8,796 nucleotides of DNA from Promethearchaeota archaeon (GCA_016839845.1 JAEOTL010000501.1:1-8796), one strand, 5' to 3'; counted from the stretch's first letter, positions 1 through 7,133 are shown. The notes: generated by a model not told the origin, from the sequence alone. Translations and numbers: made by a program.

Positions 1-2331
1 AGTCTTTATTCGACTAATTCACAAATTAACTGGGAAACCGAATTATTTATTTTATCTCCATTTGTGTATCAAACTAATAGGATAGAAGTTGAGAAACCAA
101 TCGATTGGGATATAACACGTATTTATGATGGTTTTGGGACTGATCAAATTGGGAATTGTTTAGGTACAGACTTAGGATCGAACATAGTAATACTCCCTTC
201 AGATATCATAACTCAAGGAATATGGAAAATTGAAGCCATGAGTGTGAATTATCTCACAAATTGTAGTGTTGCGGTCTGGAATGGAACCTCTTTTGAAGAA
301 AGTGCCAGTTTAACTTATGGTGATACATTTCAGATCCAAGCTATATTAAATAACACTCTTAATTTAGCTGACACGACCATCAATTGTACGATTAAATACC
401 CGAATGGGTCAATTTTCTTAGATCAATCAGTACCTACTTCCCAAACTACTGTTTTTGGTAATTATTCTGTTGATCACAGTATGGAAGTTGGAGAATATGA
501 AGTCTTAGTAGTATGGACTAATAACGCTTCTTATATTACAAGAGATAAAGTAGGTTTTAAAAAAACCGAGTTTATTATCTGGCATCATACCAATCTGAAG
601 GCAGTGGATTCGTATTTTGAAGCGATAGCAGGAGATCCAATATTAGCAAAAGTAAATTTCACTGATCGTGATGTTAACAAATTTATCGATTTTGCTGAGG
701 TTACTTATAATACTACTTATGGAGGTGAAGGAATTGGGGCATATTTAGGTTCCGGAATTTATTATATTGATCTTGACACAAGTTCATTAGGTTTAGGAGA
801 TTATTATATCTCTTTCAATGCATCAAAGATTTATTATCAAAACCAAACAGCTATAAACTTGATACAAATTAAAATTATTGCAGAGCCCTTAGCTCTTCAA
901 TTACCTCGAACTATTCTTATCGCCGAAGCAAATAGTTTTATCAATGTTCAAGTTAATGTTACGGGATATATAACTGGAAACTATTTGTCGTCTGCCAACA
1001 TTTCACTAAACTGGCAAAACAATTACACTATTATCGACTTCAATAACGGTACGTGGGTATTTAATTTATCTACGTTTAATCTTCCTGCTTCTGGGATACC
1101 AGAATTTTATACTATCACTTTCATGGCTAACAAAACTGACTATGGAAATACAATGGATTCTCTTATATTGAGAATTGATCCTATTCCAACTGTTGCTATT
1201 GTAAATCAATCCATTTTTCAAGTCTACCCCGACAAAGAATTTAGCTTAGAACTCAATTATACGATAGAAAGTTCGGAGGAACTGATTCAGGGCGCAAATG
1301 TTAGCATAACTTGGCCATCCACTTACAATTGCAGTCCAAATCCTAATGGATTTCTAATTTCATTTAATACCACTGGCTTAACAACTGATCTTTATACAAT
1401 TTATATTGAATTAAATCAAGAAGCTTACGAAACCGCGTTTACTGTGGTGTATGTTATGATTATCCCTGCCGAAACTCAATTAATATTACTGAATTCGGAA
1501 CCTATTGAAATCATAAAAGGAGATAAGTTAAACATCTCCTGTTTATATACATCAGATGGCCAAAACTTACTTAATAGCTCATTATATCTAATAGGAGATA
1601 TTAATGGTACTTTTCATTGGGATGGTCTGAGGTTCTATTGCACCATTAATACCCAAAATTTGGAGACGAAAAGTCACTTAATTCAAATTCTAGCAACTGG
1701 TCAAAATTCTGAGCCTCAATTACGAGATTTGATTATCACTATTTTTCCCTTGGAAATTGAAATCCAAATATCCTCAACTACATTTACTTTAGAGCAAGGA
1801 CAGAATAATAAGGTTGATTTTACAATTTTTGATAAAAGTCATGATAGTATTCTAACCGGATTTAATGTTTCCTATGAATATAATGGAATATCGCACTCTT
1901 TAAATCCCATTTTAGATGGTTCCTATCAATTAGATTTAGACGCTTTAAATTTAAATACATTTAGAGCTTATCACCAAATTACAATTACAGTCTCAAATCC
2001 CTATGGGGAGGAAGAAAGTATTACAATAGTTGTTTATACTTCTATATTTGGGACTATTCTCACAATTTCGATTATTAGTATAGTTTCAGTAGCAGCATTG
2101 GTAATAGTAGGGATTTTTATTAATAAAAGGTATCTAGGGTTGAGTAAATTTCAAAGGAAAATCAGAACCGTAAAAAGAAGATTAGAAAAGCAAAAGTTTG
2201 ATAAAATTAACGAGCCAAGCAGAGCTGGTATTATCAAGAATCTTCTTAATGAAAAATATTCAGGTTCTAAAACTCTCTTTAACGGTAAGATTAAGATCTT
2301 CAATTTTAATTTAAAGAGAAAGGGTAGGTGA
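1..2331 (+). CDS. Ig-repeat surface protein with C-terminal membrane anchor (5' end missing)
   Basis: The frame is open from the first base, so this is the 776-residue C-terminal part of a longer protein; the GTG at 64 is probably internal. No signal peptide is visible because the N-terminus lies outside the window. In window numbering, residues about 90-189 form a beta-rich domain. About five tandem Ig-like repeats of 93-105 residues follow, starting near 190, 295, 393, 489 and 582. Recurring features are an 'aNxSlxW'-like strand, a central 'G.w.f.l.t..L' strand and a closing alternating hydrophobic strand. A single transmembrane helix spans about 682-707. It is followed by a roughly 69-residue tail rich in Lys/Arg, which should be cytoplasmic. 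I count about 26 NxS/T sequons before the helix and none after it, as expected of an N-glycosylated archaeal surface protein. Adhesin, receptor and S-layer-associated roles are all possible. The stop overlaps the next gene's start. I do not recognise a named family. Confidence 0.85.
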   Translation, partial: SLYSTNSQINWETELFILSPFVYQTNRIEVEKPIDWDITRIYDGFGTDQIGNCLGTDLGSNIVILPSDIITQGIWKIEAMSVNYLTNCSVAVWNGTSFEESASLTYGDTFQIQAILNNTLNLADTTINCTIKYPNGSIFLDQSVPTSQTTVFGNYSVDHSMEVGEYEVLVVWTNNASYITRDKVGFKKTEFIIWHHTNLKAVDSYFEAIAGDPILAKVNFTDRDVNKFIDFAEVTYNTTYGGEGIGAYLGSGIYYIDLDTSSLGLGDYYISFNASKIYYQNQTAINLIQIKIIAEPLALQLPRTILIAEANSFINVQVNVTGYITGNYLSSANISLNWQNNYTIIDFNNGTWVFNLSTFNLPASGIPEFYTITFMANKTDYGNTMDSLILRIDPIPTVAIVNQSIFQVYPDKEFSLELNYTIESSEELIQGANVSITWPSTYNCSPNPNGFLISFNTTGLTTDLYTIYIELNQEAYETAFTVVYVMIIPAETQLILLNSEPIEIIKGDKLNISCLYTSDGQNLLNSSLYLIGDINGTFHWDGLRFYCTINTQNLETKSHLIQILATGQNSEPQLRDLIITIFPLEIEIQISSTTFTLEQGQNNKVDFTIFDKSHDSILTGFNVSYEYNGISHSLNPILDGSYQLDLDALNLNTFRAYHQITITVSNPYGEEESITIVVYTSIFGTILTISIISIVSVAALVIVGIFINKRYLGLSKFQRKIRTVKRRLEKQKFDKINEPSRAGIIKNLLNEKYSGSKTLFNGKIKIFNFNLKRKGR
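570..2040 (+). repeat. Five tandem Ig-like protein repeats within the surface protein
   Basis: At the protein level the ectodomain divides into five similar blocks of about 93-105 residues, at window residues about 190-294, 295-392, 393-488, 489-581 and 582-680. Most open with a proline-containing linker and an 'IxI/LxL' strand, then a 'fxlxVxyt' strand, a 'GaNVSixW'-like strand, a 'GtfxfxlnTxxL' strand and a closing strand rich in I, T and Y. The repeats are diverged and not evident as DNA repeats. The boundaries were judged by eye. Confidence 0.6.
2326..2331 (+). promoter_or_regulatory. Shine-Dalgarno-like AGGTGA inside the stop/start overlap
   Basis: AGGTGA matches the archaeal 16S anti-SD complement (GGAGGTGA). 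It sits across the stop codon of the surface protein gene, 5 nt before the GTG at 2337. That spacing favours 2337 over 2328 as the start of the wHTH protein. Confidence 0.45.
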
Positions 2332-3317
2332 GGACTGTGGTAAAAACTAAGAAGATTATGGCATATTGTTCACTTTGTAAACGTACTTTAAATTTAGAAA
2401 TTCCCGTAAACATTGTAGATGAGAAGAAGTATTTTCCCTTTGAATATATATTTATCCATGGGAAACCTGAACATGCGATAATGCTGTTTTTAGATGCAAA
2501 TTTATCAGTAAGGGATGAAGCGGTCTACACAGATTTATTAACGGCTAAAAAACAGGCAAAAGAATTCTCATCTCTTATTCATATGACAGAATATGAAGCA
2601 TTGGGATCTATTTATAATGAACCAATACGTACTGAGATCCTAAAAACATTATCTGAGGGACCAATGAAGTCTGATGAATTAATTGAAGCATTAAAAAAAT
2701 TTCCAGAATTTGACCAAAAAAATTTTCAATTGATAGTTTTACCACTAATAAAAACAAATCTTGTCAAATCTCGGTGGTTACATGAAACGTTTTTTGAATG
2801 TTATTTTTTAGTAAAAGATTTTATTATTTTTAAAGCCCTACATAAGCAGACTTTTGATTTAATCTCCAAGAATCCAAAATATAGCTCGATCAAAGATTCC
2901 TACTTGACTAAAGTAAGGGAGCTTTTACAAGGCTTTAAAGAAAAGATTATTTCAAGTCAAGATCAAACAATATTAACCGTAAGACAGTGTTTACAAATAT
3001 TAACTTCTAAAGAATATAAAGAAATTATGTCTTTATTAGGCAATGGACCGATATCTATGAATGAAGTAGGATCATCACTTGATACAGATATGTTAGCTGA
3101 ATCATTTATTAGTGATATTTTTTATATTTTTAACATAAATGGTGAAAAATACTGCTCCCTATTATATGATCTTGAGATGCAATATTTTCTACCACGATAT
3201 TTAATGAATGAGATTGCAAGTAAATTAAAGGAAAAAAAAATCTCGAATGAAATGGCTTTTGCGCATTTGGATTTACTTTTTGAGAGTGAAAAAGAACTAA
3301 AAATAATGAAAAAATAA
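2328..3317 (+). CDS. CxxC/HGxPxH-domain protein with two winged-helix-like segments
   Basis: This is a soluble 329-residue protein of unrecognised named family. With the GTG at 2328 as start, an N-terminal CxxC (C14, C17) is followed by an HGKPEHA segment (H44, H49) and 'LDANLSVR'. These residues could form a small zinc-binding beta domain, which is an inference. I recall similar HGxPxHA domains in other archaeal proteins but cannot verify that here. Residues about 90-165 read as an ArsR-like winged helix ('EPIRTEILKTLSEGPMKSDEL'-like pattern), and about 222-300 as a second, weaker one ('YKEIMSLLGNGPISMNEV'). No membrane segment is seen. The start overlaps the upstream stop (GTGA), suggesting translational coupling. 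AGGTGA at 2326-2331 lies 5 nt before a GTG at 2337, so the true start may be 2337; an ATG at 2358 is a third option. The small GTPase follows 26 bp downstream. It may be a transcription factor, or a wHTH protein-interaction adaptor for the GTPase. Confidence 0.85.
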   Translation: MRTVVKTKKIMAYCSLCKRTLNLEIPVNIVDEKKYFPFEYIFIHGKPEHAIMLFLDANLSVRDEAVYTDLLTAKKQAKEFSSLIHMTEYEALGSIYNEPIRTEILKTLSEGPMKSDELIEALKKFPEFDQKNFQLIVLPLIKTNLVKSRWLHETFFECYFLVKDFIIFKALHKQTFDLISKNPKYSSIKDSYLTKVRELLQGFKEKIISSQDQTILTVRQCLQILTSKEYKEIMSLLGNGPISMNEVGSSLDTDMLAESFISDIFYIFNINGEKYCSLLYDLEMQYFLPRYLMNEIASKLKEKKISNEMAFAHLDLLFESEKELKIMKK

Positions 3318-3343
3318 ATAAAATAATAAGAAGGCCATCTTAA

Positions 3344-3886
3344 TTGCCAAGTAAAACTACGTTTAAAATAGTCGTTGCGGGTGATGGTGGAGTTGGGAAA
3401 ACAACTTTACTTTATCGATATGTAGAAGATAGATTTAGCTTCAATACTAAAATGACTATAGGCGTAGAAATTTTCAGAAAAAACTTAATTTTTGACTCCG
3501 GTTCTTCTTGTGCACTCCAAATCTGGGATTTTTCTGGACAAGAACGTTTTCAATTCCTTGTTCAAAATTTTGTAATGGGGGCTAAAGGGGCCTTAGTGTT
3601 GTTTGATTTAACCAAAAGTCCAAGATCTTTAACAAGAGTTGACGATTGGGTAGAAATCGTGCAATCTCAGAACAAAAACATCCCTATGGTTTTAGTTGGC
3701 ACCAAAGCGGACCTGGAAGATAAAATAATTATTACTCAAGATGCGATTTTAAATCTAATGGAAAAACACAGTTTCCTTAAATATTATATAACCTCCTCAA
3801 AAACTGGGCTTAATGTTAGTGAGGCCTTTAATCTCCTAACATCAGAATTAGTAAAAAGTATCGAGGAAAGATATAGTTGGTTTTAA
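3344..3886 (+). CDS. Ras/Rab/Rho-type small GTPase (eukaryote-like)
   Basis: A complete 180-residue single-domain GTPase, the usual Ras-superfamily length. G1 P-loop GDGGVGKT lies at residues 13-20, the switch I threonine at T38 (TIGVE), G3 in WDFSGQERF at 61-69 with D62 and Q66, G4 as TKAD at 120-123, and G5 as SSK at 151-153. TKxD in place of NKxD is also found in the Rho/Rac group, while the GQERF context is Rab-like. Glutamine Q66, equivalent to Ras Q61, is present, so GTP hydrolysis should be possible. The protein ends ERYSWF with no cysteine, so eukaryotic-type C-terminal prenylation is not expected. The start is TTG: an in-frame TAA lies immediately upstream at 3341-3343 and the next Met is beyond the P-loop. 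A weak GAAGG (3330-3334) precedes it by 9 nt. It probably acts as a nucleotide switch with the two upstream genes; Asgard genomes carry many such GTPases. Confidence 0.95.
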   Translation: MPSKTTFKIVVAGDGGVGKTTLLYRYVEDRFSFNTKMTIGVEIFRKNLIFDSGSSCALQIWDFSGQERFQFLVQNFVMGAKGALVLFDLTKSPRSLTRVDDWVEIVQSQNKNIPMVLVGTKADLEDKIIITQDAILNLMEKHSFLKYYITSSKTGLNVSEAFNLLTSELVKSIEERYSWF

Positions 3887-3907
3887 GATTTCTTAAATAA
3901 CTGTTAA

Positions 3908-3934
3908 CTCTCTCATTTTACTTCCTATTCTATC
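3908..3934 (+). terminator. Possible pyrimidine-rich terminator after the GTPase gene
   Basis: A C/T-rich tract with short T runs starts 22 bp past the GTPase stop. Archaeal transcription often ends at T-rich tracts without a hairpin. The T runs here are short, so support is weak. Confidence 0.25.
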
Positions 3935-3991
3935 TATGTTATTGATTGAGAAAGAAAGCTTTAATTATTTTTAAATCAAACAAATAATTAC

Positions 3992-4006
3992 AATTAGATA
4001 CTAATT
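3992..4006. repeat. Perfect 6-bp inverted repeat AATTAG-ATA-CTAATT upstream of ligase
   Basis: The two arms are exact reverse complements around a 3-bp spacer, ending 34 bp before the ligase ATG. The size fits a binding site for a dimeric wHTH regulator, but in such AT-rich DNA it may be chance. I see no second copy near the other promoters. Confidence 0.3.
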
Positions 4007-4040
4007 TTATGTTTGAAATATCAAAATTTAGGTTAAAAAG

Positions 4041-5711
4041 ATGGAAACAACTGAAAAATTCAAATTATCAAGAAATACTCTTTTAGGAGAATTTGTTAAG
4101 CATAAGGCGAACGTAGCAGGAGATAAAGTAATCATGACGTACATAAGAGATTTCGATAAGGGCATAGATGAGAAATATAGTTATAAGGACTTTCACTTAC
4201 TTTCTAATCGTTTAGGAAATGGTTTATCCAAATTAGGTCTTAAAAGGGGAGATGGGGTCGCATTAATGGAAATAAATTCTCCCGAGTTTTTACTTACAGT
4301 TTTTGCCGCCTTTAAAATGGGGGCATATTCAGTCATGGTAAACATATCTCTCCGGGGAGAAGGGTTAAGATATATTATTGATCATTCCGATGCGTCAGCT
4401 ATCATCGTTCATTGGTCTTTTCTACCCGCAATTATCGATATTGAAAGTGAATTACCAAAAATTAAACAAATAATTGTGGACATTAATGAAGCTCCTGATG
4501 ATTTTAAATTACCAAAAGGGATGATTTCGATTCAAGAAGTGATGGAAGCCCCTGATGATGATATTGATGTGGATATCAGCCCAGATGATATGTGTATGCT
4601 TATGTATACTGCAGGGACCACAGGCTTACCTAAAGCTATTACATTTTGGCAGGGGAAATTGCTGGGGGGTCTTAACCTTCAAACTTTAGTAAGTTTTGCG
4701 GGTGCTTTATCTCAATCTGATGATGTTGCATTTACCAGTTTACCCTTGTTTCATTCAAACGCCCTATTCTTAACATCCTTAATGTCATATTTTGGGGAGA
4801 GGTCTTTCATTCTTGGGAAGCGATTTAGTGCCAGTCGTCATTGGGATATATGTCGCAAATATGAGGTTACAACATTTAATGCTCTAGGGGCGATGATTCC
4901 TATATTAATGAAGCAACCAGAAAGACCAAATGATAAGGATCATAAGGTAAAGATCGTTGGATCTGCTGCATGTCCTAAGGAGTTATGGGTTGCCTTCGAG
5001 GAAAGGTTCGGCGTGAAAATTTCAGAAGGATATGCTGCGACGGATGGGGGTGGATTTATGCTCAGAGCTGGTACCGGAGATAATGTGCCTGTAGGAACCA
5101 TGGGAAAACCCATGTTAGGAACTGTTGCTGAAATTATGGATGATGATGGAGCACTCATGGAATCTGAAGAGGTTGGAGAATTAGTGTTCTTGGTTCGAGA
5201 AAACGAAGTTGAACAAAGAAAAGTAAAATATTTCAAGGATGATAAAGCTTCCAAAAACTTAATTCAAGTAGGAAAAGACGGACAGAAATGGTTCCACACG
5301 GGTGATCTCGCAACGAAGGATAAGGATGGTTGGTTTTATTTCGTTGATAGAAAGAAGGATTCAATACGTCGACGTGGTGAAAATATTGCCTCATACAGCA
5401 TTGAAAAAATTGTGAATTTGCACGACAAAGTTCTGGAATCCGCAGCCTACGGTGTGAAATCAGAATTAGGGGAAGATGAGGTGATGATTGCCGTTGTAAT
5501 GAAACCGGGGGAATCGATGACTCCTGAGGAATTATTAGATTTCTGTCAAGGAAAGATGGCCTATTTTATGATACCTCGTTATATAGATTTTGTAGAAAAA
5601 CTTCCAAAAAGTGAAGTTCATAGAATCATGAAGCGGTTTCTTAAAGAACGTGGTATAACAGAATCAACTTATGACCGAGAAAAAGCTGGATATAAAATAA
5701 AAAGAGATTAG
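4041..5711 (+). CDS. CaiC-like acyl-CoA ligase (AMP-forming, ANL superfamily)
   Basis: This 556-residue adenylate-forming enzyme should convert a carboxylic acid, ATP and CoA into an acyl-CoA in the cytoplasm. Core motif A3 reads MYTAGTTGLPKA at 188-199, with Ala where Ser is usual. A5 is YAATDGG at 331-337, with Asp for the usual Glu. A7 is WFHTGDL at 417-423 with D422. A8 is DRKKDSIRRRGEN at 436-448. In A10 the position of the adenylation lysine is R528 (LPKSEVHRIMKR, 521-532). The ending, with a 'TYDREKAGYKIKR' segment, resembles the crotonobetaine/carnitine-CoA ligase-like group, where non-lysine A10 variants are, from memory, not rare. The substrate is unknown: short- or medium-chain, branched or carnitine-like acids are all possible. 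The ATG at 4041 has a partial SD (AGGT). The thiolase gene converges on it 39 bp downstream, consistent with acyl-CoA metabolism. Confidence 0.92.
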   Translation: METTEKFKLSRNTLLGEFVKHKANVAGDKVIMTYIRDFDKGIDEKYSYKDFHLLSNRLGNGLSKLGLKRGDGVALMEINSPEFLLTVFAAFKMGAYSVMVNISLRGEGLRYIIDHSDASAIIVHWSFLPAIIDIESELPKIKQIIVDINEAPDDFKLPKGMISIQEVMEAPDDDIDVDISPDDMCMLMYTAGTTGLPKAITFWQGKLLGGLNLQTLVSFAGALSQSDDVAFTSLPLFHSNALFLTSLMSYFGERSFILGKRFSASRHWDICRKYEVTTFNALGAMIPILMKQPERPNDKDHKVKIVGSAACPKELWVAFEERFGVKISEGYAATDGGGFMLRAGTGDNVPVGTMGKPMLGTVAEIMDDDGALMESEEVGELVFLVRENEVEQRKVKYFKDDKASKNLIQVGKDGQKWFHTGDLATKDKDGWFYFVDRKKDSIRRRGENIASYSIEKIVNLHDKVLESAAYGVKSELGEDEVMIAVVMKPGESMTPEELLDFCQGKMAYFMIPRYIDFVEKLPKSEVHRIMKRFLKERGITESTYDREKAGYKIKRD

Positions 5712-5715
5712 ATGA

Positions 5716-5740
5716 AAATTTTATTTATTTCTTATTTTTG
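5716..5740 (+). terminator. T-rich terminator between ligase and thiolase
   Basis: The 39-bp gap between the convergent genes carries several T runs on the + strand (TTTT, TTTATTT, TTATTTTT) directly after the ligase stop, as expected for an archaeal oligo-T terminator. There is no comparable T-rich tract on the minus strand for the thiolase. Confidence 0.5.
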
Positions 5741-5750
5741 TAATGATTAG

Positions 5751-7001
5751 TTATCCTTCAAATATATGAACACACATCGCTGCGGGCCCTGAACCAATCG
5801 TCCCACCACCATTTTCAGCTAGCGCATACTTGGGACTACTAACTTGTCGTTTACCCGCGTCACCACGTAATTGTGTGACAAGTTCATAGATTTGTGCTAA
5901 ACCAGAAGCTCCAAGTGGATGCCCCCTGGAAAGTAACCCTCCACTGGGATTAACGGCAACTTTTCCACCAATTTCTGTTTCCCCGCTCTCCGTAAAAGGC
6001 CCTCCTTTTCCTAATCCGCAAAAGCCCATTTGTTCTATCTGTTCAAGTTCTCCATAAGCCGTAGCATCATGAACTTCAGCAACATTAATGTCTTTTGGGC
6101 TAAGTTTCGCCATTTTATAAGCTGCTTCAGAAACGCGTTGGGATACATTATCTCTTTTCCATGATCCTGATCTTAAAACTGAAGCGCGAACGAGAATAGC
6201 TTGATCATTGGGATGCTCCTTTAAGAATTTTTCAGAACATAAAACTGCGGCTGCAGCACCGTCACCTACGGGGGCACACATTGCCCTAGTTAGGGGATAC
6301 GCAACTTCATAGTCCTCCATAACTTGATCAACAGTCATAGGGAAAGTATATTGAGCAAGAGGATTCATCGTGGAGTTGTTATGGTTCTTAGCTGCGATCG
6401 CAGCAAGTTGTCGTTGAGTGGTTCCATACTCTTTCATATGAGTTCGTGCTCCTGCCGCGTAAAAGTCCATGAAAACGGAATGACCTCCTTTCTTTTTCTG
6501 TTTTCCATCACCAGATTGACTTGCTGTCTTTTCAGCTCTTTGTTTAGCTGCTTTTTTCATTTGTTCCATTAGTGCTCTCGTTGCTTCTACGTCGGTATAA
6601 GTTACAAAACCTCCCATCATTTTCGCTCGATCTTCTTGATATACTTTTTCCGCACCCATTGCTAAGGTACAATCAAATACTCCAGCTTTAATAGCTGTCC
6701 AGGCACCGTTAAATGCGGTACTCCCACTCGCACATGCATTTTCTACATTTGTAATTGAAACCTTATCAACTCCATTTGGGGTAAGAGCTACTTGGCCACG
6801 AATACTATGTTGAAAATCAGTCATTCCCCATCCTGTATTGGAAAACCACGCTGCCTCGATATTGTTCAAATCAAAGTCATTATCACTTTGGACAGATTTA
6901 AGCGCTTCACCTGTCAGATCCTTTATACCTTTTTCGAGAAATTTTCCAAACTTAGTCATACCAACACTATAAATATAAACTTTATCGCTTACGATTATCA
7001 C
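5751..7001 (-). CDS. SCP2-type thiolase / thiolase-fold acyltransferase
   Basis: A 416-residue thiolase of the SCP2/non-decarboxylating branch, acting on acyl-CoAs by cleaving or forming beta-ketoacyl-CoA. The nucleophile is C90 in NACASGS. H311-D312 lie in EVHDAT, and H361 in GGLLSRGHPLGASG. The classical C-terminal CxGGG motif reads ENGGG (396-400), so the second catalytic cysteine is missing; this is common in SCP2-like members. A Lys/Gln-rich hydrophilic insertion occupies about 145-173. The start is GTG at 7001: an in-frame stop lies 12 nt upstream at 7011-7013, and the first beta strand (KVYIYSVGMTKFG) needs nearly all of the N-terminus. The SD-like AAGGTGAT overlaps the start codon itself instead of preceding it, so initiation may be leaderless or unusual. 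No DUF35/OB-fold partner, often seen beside archaeal thiolases, is in the window. A beta-oxidation-like role beside the ligase is likely but not certain. Confidence 0.9.
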   Translation of the reverse strand: MIIVSDKVYIYSVGMTKFGKFLEKGIKDLTGEALKSVQSDNDFDLNNIEAAWFSNTGWGMTDFQHSIRGQVALTPNGVDKVSITNVENACASGSTAFNGAWTAIKAGVFDCTLAMGAEKVYQEDRAKMMGGFVTYTDVEATRALMEQMKKAAKQRAEKTASQSGDGKQKKKGGHSVFMDFYAAGARTHMKEYGTTQRQLAAIAAKNHNNSTMNPLAQYTFPMTVDQVMEDYEVAYPLTRAMCAPVGDGAAAAVLCSEKFLKEHPNDQAILVRASVLRSGSWKRDNVSQRVSEAAYKMAKLSPKDINVAEVHDATAYGELEQIEQMGFCGLGKGGPFTESGETEIGGKVAVNPSGGLLSRGHPLGASGLAQIYELVTQLRGDAGKRQVSSPKYALAENGGGTIGSGPAAMCVHIFEG

Positions 7002-7035
7002 CTTATCTAACTATTTAATAGCTGATAGTAATGCA

Positions 7036-7052
7036 CTATTTATGATATTAAT
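7036..7052 (-). promoter_or_regulatory. Candidate TATA element of the thiolase gene
   Basis: Read on the minus strand, the segment is TTAATATCATAAATAG. It lies about 35-50 bp before the GTG start, which would give a very short or absent leader. AT richness makes the exact box uncertain. Confidence 0.25.
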
Positions 7053-7114
7053 TATCCATTTCGATTTTTAAAAACAATAAAATTAAGCCTCTTGTATTTT
7101 GCTAGCACAATTTT

Positions 7115-7133
7115 TGTAAAAGTTTTTAATATA
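7115..7133 (+). promoter_or_regulatory. Candidate BRE/TATA promoter for a leaderless oxidase transcript
   Basis: GTAAAAG followed by TTTTTAATATAA resembles an archaeal BRE plus TATA box. It sits about 20-30 bp before the oxidase ATG at 7154, so transcription should begin at or just before the start codon. No SD sequence precedes that ATG, which fits a leaderless mRNA. Confidence 0.45.

Larger units (their letters stand above)
3887..4040 (+). promoter_or_regulatory. Intergenic region: end of GTPase unit and promoter of acyl-CoA ligase
   Basis: This 154-bp AT-rich gap holds no ORF that I can support. A pyrimidine-rich tract (about 3908-3934) follows the GTPase stop. A purine-rich stretch followed by a T/A run (about 3951-3975, ending TTTTTAAATC) resembles a BRE plus TATA element. 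A second weaker candidate is TTTGAAATAT at 4012-4019. AGGT at 4030-4033, 7 nt before the ATG, is a partial ribosome-binding site. Confidence 0.35.

Noticed and set aside
64..66. GTG as the true start of the surface protein
   Set aside because: The frame is open through position 1, no signal peptide follows the GTG, and the upstream residues continue a beta-rich pattern. The gene most likely begins before the window.
4940..5254. 104-codon ORF on the minus strand inside the acyl-CoA ligase
   Set aside because: It lies entirely antisense to conserved ligase motifs (A5 region), and its Ser/Pro-rich protein resembles no family; it is a shadow.
6324..6572. 82-codon ORF on the plus strand inside the thiolase
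   Set aside because: Antisense to the conserved thiolase; the Cys/Ser/Phe-rich product is typical of shadow translation.
6792..7010. 72-codon ORF on the plus strand over the thiolase N-terminus
   Set aside because: Antisense to the conserved thiolase N-terminal strand, with no ribosome-binding site and no recognisable domain.
7101..7106. GCTAGC palindrome as an operator
   Set aside because: A six-base palindrome is expected by chance, and its arms do not extend.
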